Assembly (NCBI GenBank): GCA_023227695.1
Contig: JALNVE010000004.1
Location: 1 to 34,647, forward strand
Direction: 5' to 3'
Length of the DNA stretch: 34,647 nt
DNA from: Paludibacteraceae bacterium
GTDB taxonomy: Bacteria > Bacteroidota > Bacteroidia > Bacteroidales > Paludibacteraceae
Below are positions 30,941 through 34,647 of this stretch, in pieces. The position numbers were made by a program, and so were the translations under genes. The notes under the pieces were generated by a model. It was not told where the DNA came from and searched no databases. It saw only the letters and a program-made list of their open reading frames with translations. The first letter of the stretch is position 1, and each line of letters opens with the position of its first letter.

Positions 30941-31384
30941 TTATTCTGACCATTTAAAGACGCCATCGACTTTCTTGAACAAAATGATTCCATAACCCTT
31001 GTTCTTCAAAGTTTCAAACTGCTTACATTTATAATGGCAAGGGATTACGACATTTAAAACCCCGTTCCTTTCCAAAAGCTGGATTCCGAGTTCCTTGTTA
31101 ACCTCTTCAGCGTCGGAAAAGAAGAAGTTATAAAAAGCCCCAATTTCAAAACAAATGAGAGTCTTGGGATTCGTCTTCTCTTGAATGTAAACCTTTTCGT
31201 AATCGAATTCGGGGAAATTTTCCTGCCAAGTCCTGACAGGGAAGAACTTTCCCTGTCCACCGAAACCCTGTCTTTTTAACATTCGACAAACAGATTCTGC
31301 GGCTTCTGGAGAAGCATGAAAATCTTCACTATAACCAACTCCGGTTTCGGCATTATTCCACTGAGCACAAGATTTATACTTCAT
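30941..31384 (-). CDS. Protein with a MutS domain I-like region
   Basis: ATG at 31384 (GGAAG upstream, overlapping the previous gene's end) gives 147 residues. Residues about 70-145 resemble the MutS mismatch-recognition domain: TLICFEIGAFYNFFFSDAEE aligns with the MutS GDFYELFxxDA block, LGIQLLERNG with the following turn, VVIPCHYKCKQF with the GIPxH region, and LKNKGYGIILFK with GxxVAxxEQ. The Glu of the F-x-E motif is Asn here, so mismatch binding by the MutS mechanism is doubtful. A stand-alone form; DNA binding is inference. Confidence 0.55.
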   Translation of the reverse strand: MKYKSCAQWNNAETGVGYSEDFHASPEAAESVCRMLKRQGFGGQGKFFPVRTWQENFPEFDYEKVYIQEKTNPKTLICFEIGAFYNFFFSDAEEVNKELGIQLLERNGVLNVVIPCHYKCKQFETLKNKGYGIILFKKVDGVFKWSE

Positions 31385-31541
31385 AACGTTCTTCCATTTC
31401 TTCTTCTTCAAGAAGTTCAAGAGTGGATTCTTCAAGATATTCTAATGGACATCCAGTCGCCTTAAGAACCATCTGAATTCTTAAAACACGTTCGGATTTC
31501 GGATGTGCCATTTCTTCAAGAAGTTCATTCCTGTCTTTCAT
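31374..31541 (-). CDS. 55-residue acidic small protein
   Basis: Starts in the stop of the S10-like gene (ATGA overlap, GAAGGAAG upstream) and overlaps the next gene by 11 bp. MKDRNELLEEMAHPKSERVL, then a very acidic tail (LELLEEEEMEERYEV). Position and coupling support it. It may act as an acidic modulator; unrecognised. Confidence 0.55.
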   Translation of the reverse strand: MKDRNELLEEMAHPKSERVLRIQMVLKATGCPLEYLEESTLELLEEEEMEERYEV

Positions 31542-31846
31542 TCTACTTCCTTCATTTCAATCCCGACGTTGTTTGAAACGGCAAGATTGCTAAATGCCCT
31601 GAACATTTCAGACTTCTTTTCTAGATTAGCGATATTGCCGACATCTACATCAAGAATTCTTGAATAGACCGGAATAAAATTAGCGACAATTCCTCTTTTG
31701 CCCTTTCCGGAATGTCTTACTGGAAGAGGAATGGGGCCGATAATAGCGTTTTTCATGCCAATCTTTGCAAGACAGTCAATAATATCAGTTACGACAGTAT
31801 CGGATTGCCTTGCATCTGTAGAAAAGATTTTAAGTCTAAGTTTCAT
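31538..31846 (-). CDS. Ribosomal protein uS10 (NusE)-like protein
   Basis: 102 residues, close to bacterial S10 (103). It aligns in order: KLRLKIFS with RIRLKAF, a DTVVTDIIDCLAKIG helix with the S10 helix, GPIPLP identical to the diagnostic S10 motif, SRILDVDV with LRLVDIV, and NVGIEMK with GVDVQI. The central loop differs (HSGKGKRGIV in place of ERFTVL). S10 is a 30S protein and, with NusB, part of transcription antitermination. A phage copy could act in either; which is unknown. Neighbours are small coupled genes, not ribosomal. Confidence 0.55.
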   Translation of the reverse strand: MKLRLKIFSTDARQSDTVVTDIIDCLAKIGMKNAIIGPIPLPVRHSGKGKRGIVANFIPVYSRILDVDVGNIANLEKKSEMFRAFSNLAVSNNVGIEMKEVE

Positions 31847-31847
31847 T

Positions 31848-32090
31848 TTACTTCACCCAAGGGATTACGGTATTGGTTTCGGCGGCTTGAATACACTTCG
31901 CAACCATTCCAACATGAAGAACCACGAAGTTCTTATAAGCCGGCTCCTTGCTGTCTTCCGGGAGCGGCGTGTATCGTAAGGCCATGAATCGACCGGCGCT
32001 ATCTCCTTCAATATAAAAGGTATCTCCGGCATTGACATCTGAATCGCCACGAAGAACTTTGTTCTGATTACAAATCTTACCTTTGTACAT
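31848..32090 (-). CDS. Small beta-rich hypothetical protein
   Basis: 80 residues, first gene downstream of the promoter at 32118-32146. AAGGGA precedes the ATG. Predicted strands (GDTFYIEGDSAGRFMALRYT, YKNFVVLHVG). The S10-like gene begins 1 bp past its stop. Function unknown. Confidence 0.7.
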   Translation of the reverse strand: MYKGKICNQNKVLRGDSDVNAGDTFYIEGDSAGRFMALRYTPLPEDSKEPAYKNFVVLHVGMVAKCIQAAETNTVIPWVK

Positions 32091-32117
32091 AAGAAATCCC
32101 TTCCCTTGAATGAAGAC

Positions 32118-32146
32118 AGATTATCATCATTAATGAGACTTGTCAA
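32118..32146 (-). promoter_or_regulatory. Sigma70-like promoter for the S10-like operon
   Basis: Minus-strand TTGACA (32141-32146), 17 bp, TAATCT (32118-32123). Transcription should start near 32111 and cover 32090 to about 30485. Confidence 0.7.
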
Positions 32147-32150
32147 TACC

Positions 32151-32169
32151 GTGAAGTAAATTACTTCAC
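32151..32169. promoter_or_regulatory. 19-bp perfect palindrome next to the promoter
   Basis: GTGAAGTAA, one central base, TTACTTCAC, a 9-bp perfect inverted repeat. It overlaps the stop of the upstream gene and lies 5-23 bp before the -35 element. Suits an activator or repressor site; as RNA it would be a stable hairpin but no U-tract follows. Confidence 0.5.
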
Positions 32170-32592
32170 AATCATGTCGAAATGGACACTACAAGTTTCT
32201 CCGTTATCAAGAAACAAACAAGTAACATAGTTTCCCTTGGCAGAAATCACCTTGGCATCAACATTGCCACGCCGTTTCCCCATATTGACCTTAACAATTT
32301 CCTCTGGTTTGGGTAGGACAATTTCCTTATTCCATTCAGGCCAAATCGTGTCAATGTTTTTGGCGAAAGCTTCCACGATAGTAAGTGCCTTAGCGCCTTT
32401 CGGTTCAATACCGAGTTCACGAATCGTGGCTTCATCAAAATTCATAAGGACCTTCGCCCACTTGTCAAAAACGTGATTGGGAATACCACCACCGGCCTTC
32501 ACACCTCCGAAACTACAGGTAAGGCGACGCTTGTTCAGAACCAAGCTAATCCATTCATGGTTTACGATGATGCGTGGCTGAATCTTTTTCAT
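32161..32592 (-). CDS. Hypothetical phage protein with a C-terminal beta-domain
   Basis: 143 residues; AAGGGAACC precedes the ATG. C-terminal segment MGKRRGNVDAKVISAKGNYV, TCLFLDNGETCSVHFD looks like a small SH3-like beta-barrel. The middle is helical (FDKWAKVLMNFDEATIREL). Unrecognised. Own promoter at 32647-32675. Confidence 0.65.
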   Translation of the reverse strand: MKKIQPRIIVNHEWISLVLNKRRLTCSFGGVKAGGGIPNHVFDKWAKVLMNFDEATIRELGIEPKGAKALTIVEAFAKNIDTIWPEWNKEIVLPKPEEIVKVNMGKRRGNVDAKVISAKGNYVTCLFLDNGETCSVHFDMIVK

Positions 32593-32646
32593 ATCGGTTC
32601 CCTTCCGTTTTCAGGTGTCTTCCCTATGGTTGCTTTCAATACCGAT

Positions 32647-32675
32647 ACATTAACAAAAGACTCCCGTATTGTCAA
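32647..32675 (-). promoter_or_regulatory. Sigma70-like promoter
   Basis: Minus-strand TTGACA (32670-32675), 17 bp, TAATGT (32647-32652), between the genes at 32682 and 32592. Confidence 0.7.
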
Positions 32676-32681
32676 GGACCC

Positions 32682-33032
32682 TCATTCAAAAATTCCTGAT
32701 TCTATAACAAGTCTACCTATAACTTCCTTTTGTTTTTTTTCAGTAAGAAGGTTGAACGGCTGTCTTTCAGGAATGAACCCAAGCCTGTCGGGACGGAATT
32801 CCCCATAGACTTCCGCAAGATCTTCAAAGCGGGCTTCCATATCAACCCATTTCTTCTGTTCTCTGTTATAATAACGTTCAAAGCGCGCATGTCTAAGAGA
32901 CCCTATTTCAAAAGGGTTAAACATTTCGTTGTAAGTTGTACCCTGGGTTTCCCTCAACACGGCAAAAACAAAATCAGAATCAATTTTCTTTCGTCTATCT
33001 GTGGGGCGCATGTAATCATAATTAGTTTTCAA
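32682..33032 (-). CDS. Hypothetical protein with a probable TTG start
   Basis: The upstream gene ends ...AATTGA; a TTG start at 33032 overlaps that stop (TTGA) with GGAAGGA upstream, giving 116 residues; an ATG at 33011 is the alternative. Basic start (MRPTDRRKKIDSDFVF) and a middle of charged helix (RYYNREQKKWVDMEARFEDL). Unrecognised. Confidence 0.6.
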   Translation of the reverse strand: MKTNYDYMRPTDRRKKIDSDFVFAVLRETQGTTYNEMFNPFEIGSLRHARFERYYNREQKKWVDMEARFEDLAEVYGEFRPDRLGFIPERQPFNLLTEKKQKEVIGRLVIESGIFE

Positions 33033-33334
33033 TTGCAGTCCTTCCAAATTTCATGTTGTTTTCTGTGGGTTTCCCAGTCTCTGACAGCAATCCGAATTGT
33101 GTATTTCTTATCACTGTATCCGTACGCGACTTCAGGCCCGCAACGGCAAACGACTTTGTATTCCCCGAACTGGTTTTGTTGCAATTTGTATGTTATGGGT
33201 AAAGTCGGTTCTGGTTTGTCTGAAAACGATATTCTCACCCAACGAGAAACACCGAACGACATAGCCGCAGCACTCGCCATTAATCCAGCATAACAAATAC
33301 AGGACACAATTGTTTTTTTCATTGTTTCTTTCAT
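33029..33334 (-). CDS. Small secreted or membrane-anchored protein
   Basis: 101 residues; AAGGAATAAA directly before the ATG, 1 bp after the Thg1-like stop. Residues 6-25 form a signal peptide or anchor (KKTIVSCICYAGLMASAAAM). The exported part has CRCGPEV and a Trp-containing C-terminus ending WKDCN. Function unknown. Confidence 0.65.
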   Translation of the reverse strand: MKETMKKTIVSCICYAGLMASAAAMSFGVSRWVRISFSDKPEPTLPITYKLQQNQFGEYKVVCRCGPEVAYGYSDKKYTIRIAVRDWETHRKQHEIWKDCN

Positions 33335-33335
33335 T

Positions 33336-34142
33336 TTATTCCTTGGTTTTGATTTCGTGCCTGTCGAAAATCACATCTACAAGATTGGTGATTTTTGTTA
33401 AAATCGGCCAATCAACTTCTTCCCATTCCGTCCTTTGAAAGGTGAAGTTCGGATCATTCTTCGCTGGGTGCTTGTCACCTATCTTCGAAAGATCTAGCGC
33501 ATCCCGTCCATACGTCTTTGTAACAGGTGCAATAAGAGTTCCTCTTCTGAAGAAACGAGGATAATCATTAAAATTGATACCTTTCAAGAAAAGCATTTCC
33601 TGTTTTTCCCTACCTATCTTCCCGTGACATTCCTTGTCGCTATAATACGCCCTTGCCGCCATAGAAACGGCGTTCTTCGTCGCGTCCTGTTCTCTCCAAA
33701 TCAGTGCGTTGCAAGCCTCCTGTTTCGAAGGGACTCCAAAAACGCGACAATCAAAACTGGGGTTCTTCACGCAGTAGTCTGGCTTATGAATCCTGCAAGC
33801 CTGATAGAAATACAGAGTCGCTAGACTTGCGAGATTGGAAACCATTTTGCTGTGCCTACCGTTAAACCAAATCTGAGAGGTTCCTTCCGCATACCAAATC
33901 AGAGTAATTTCATCACTTTGTGTATAGGAAATGACAGGATTGGTTTCAATAGCAAGTCGTCTTGCAGTTTCAATCATCATCTTAGACATTTCTTCATCAT
34001 AGGGTCGTTTCATTCCTCTGGTAAAAGTGTGGAAGCTCCTGCCGTCGATACGGGCAACGACAGGAAGACCCTTCATTAGACTTATTTCTGTTGCTGCCTC
34101 AAATGATTTTATTCTGTCACCGAGGCTATCTTTATCAATCAT
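33336..34142 (-). CDS. tRNA-His guanylyltransferase-like (Thg1/TLP) enzyme
   Basis: 268 residues, the usual Thg1 length. The palm-type catalytic carboxylates are all visible: RIDGRSF (Asp33) and SDEITL (Asp77, Glu78). FDCRVFGVPSKQEA, then WREQDATKNAVSMAARAYYS, the conserved C-terminal helix, follow. The family adds nucleotides 3' to 5', Thg1 adding G-1 to tRNA-His and bacterial/phage TLPs repairing 5'-truncated tRNAs. In a phage a repair function that protects tRNAs is plausible; substrate is inferred. AAAGG precedes the ATG. Confidence 0.88.
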   Translation of the reverse strand: MIDKDSLGDRIKSFEAATEISLMKGLPVVARIDGRSFHTFTRGMKRPYDEEMSKMMIETARRLAIETNPVISYTQSDEITLIWYAEGTSQIWFNGRHSKMVSNLASLATLYFYQACRIHKPDYCVKNPSFDCRVFGVPSKQEACNALIWREQDATKNAVSMAARAYYSDKECHGKIGREKQEMLFLKGINFNDYPRFFRRGTLIAPVTKTYGRDALDLSKIGDKHPAKNDPNFTFQRTEWEEVDWPILTKITNLVDVIFDRHEIKTKE

Positions 34143-34180
34143 TTCATTAAACCTTTCTGTATAATTCTTTGTTTCCCGTG

Positions 34181-34387
34181 TTATGACGAAAGTGGATACT
34201 TTCCACGTAGAGATTCTAGTTCCTCTAGTTCTTGCTTCTTTTCTGCGATGGCGTCTTCAAGAGCCCATCTGTCCGAATTACGAATTTTCTTTCCAAGCGT
34301 TCCCCCGCCGCCGCGACGCGCCCAAAAGAGGAACGACGACAGGAGTGCGAGAGATATGAATGGCGCGAGTGTTTTTAGTGTTTCCAT
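34181..34387 (-). CDS. Small membrane protein with coiled-coil tail
   Basis: 68 residues: a membrane helix at about 8-23 (APFISLALLSSFLFWA), then RRGGGGTLGKKIRN and a charged helix (EDAIAEKKQELEELESLRGK) likely coiled coil, facing the cytoplasm by the positive-inside rule. No clear ribosome site. Role unknown. Confidence 0.55.
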   Translation of the reverse strand: METLKTLAPFISLALLSSFLFWARRGGGGTLGKKIRNSDRWALEDAIAEKKQELEELESLRGKYPLSS

Positions 34388-34418
34388 AGTTTTGAAAGAA
34401 TTCTAAAACATTTGCTTA

Positions 34419-34438
34419 ACTCGCGAGCTACCGCGAGT
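34419..34438. other. GC-rich inverted repeat
   Basis: ACTCGCG, 6-nt loop, CGCGAGT, in the gap 34388-34454. Neither strand carries a U-tract after it; could be an operator or mRNA end structure for the minus-strand gene at 34455. Confidence 0.4.
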
Positions 34439-34454
34439 CGAGTTGAAGCAGTTG

Positions 34455-34646
34455 TTAGTAACTCTTTTCAGGTTCTCCTTGAAACAAATACGAGTCAAGA
34501 AAAACAGTATCACAAGTTTCTTTTTCACATCCTTCGGAAGTACCAACGGTTATATCAAAATCGATCATGGTGTTGTGCGCAACAACTTTGACTTCCGCGT
34601 TCTGGTTATACTCTACTAGTTTTTCTATCAAGTCCTTAACAAGCAT
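34455..34646 (-). CDS. Small phage protein, EGCxKETCDTV type
   Basis: 63 residues ending at the window edge with a complete ATG (34644-34646). MLVKDLIEKLVEYNQNAEVK and the EGCEKETCDTVFL segment match a small phage family I recall by pattern only. The ribosome site is outside the window. Confidence 0.55.
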   Translation of the reverse strand: MLVKDLIEKLVEYNQNAEVKVVAHNTMIDFDITVGTSEGCEKETCDTVFLDSYLFQGEPEKSY

Positions 34647-34647
34647 C

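Noticed and set aside
1..34647. tRNA or rRNA genes
   Set aside because: No cloverleaf or T-loop motif was seen in any intergenic gap by eye; a dedicated scan would be decisive.

Overview
The window looks like part of a large (probably jumbo-class) tailed-phage genome. Genes are tightly packed, many are small and unrecognised, start/stop overlaps are common, and only short gaps separate them. The set includes tail-fibre-like proteins, dCMP deaminase, an NAD-dependent DNA ligase, inteins and homing endonucleases, tRNA-His-guanylyltransferase-like and IF-3-like proteins. The standard genetic code is used with TAA, TAG and TGA stops. The host cannot be named from sequence. Seven near-consensus sigma70-type promoters (TTGACA, exactly 17 bp, TAATNT-like) suggest the phage uses a host housekeeping RNA polymerase. 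Three solitary type I-C-like CRISPR repeats suggest a host carrying a type I-C system.

Layout. Positions 1-9830 (minus strand) hold two very large secreted, repeat-built proteins, the first running off the left edge. They share modules and look like tail fibre or host-contact proteins; one has BspA-like leucine-rich repeats and the other a pectin-lyase-like beta-helix. Positions 9881-22472 (plus strand) hold an M16-type peptidase, IF-3, dCMP deaminase, a zeta/P-loop kinase beside an ATP-grasp protein, an intein-containing metallophosphoesterase, a LemA/TPM-domain/lipoprotein membrane group, and nicotinamidase + nicotinate phosphoribosyltransferase (two steps of NAD salvage). Positions 22553-34647 (minus strand) hold a Nudix hydrolase, a DNA ligase fractured by a split intein and two endonuclease genes, many small genes including a uS10-like and a MutS-domain-I-like protein, and a Thg1-like enzyme.

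Most striking features. (1) Three solitary CRISPR-like repeats at 13140, 15561 and 22563, all in the same orientation and in the sense of the flanking plus-strand operons. They fit the known RNA anti-CRISPR (solitary repeat unit) idea. Two abut truncated genes exactly at the repeat's 3' edge, and one is followed by a three-fold tandem copy of its own handle sequence. (2) A DNA ligase gene split into two genes by a split intein with an endonuclease gene between them. A second endonuclease gene sits at its 3' end and appears to have brought a replacement BRCT tail, stranding the original tail 1.4 kb away. (3) NAD economy: PncA and PncB are encoded by a phage that also encodes an NAD-consuming ligase.

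Gene functions are assigned from motifs read by eye; no database search was possible.
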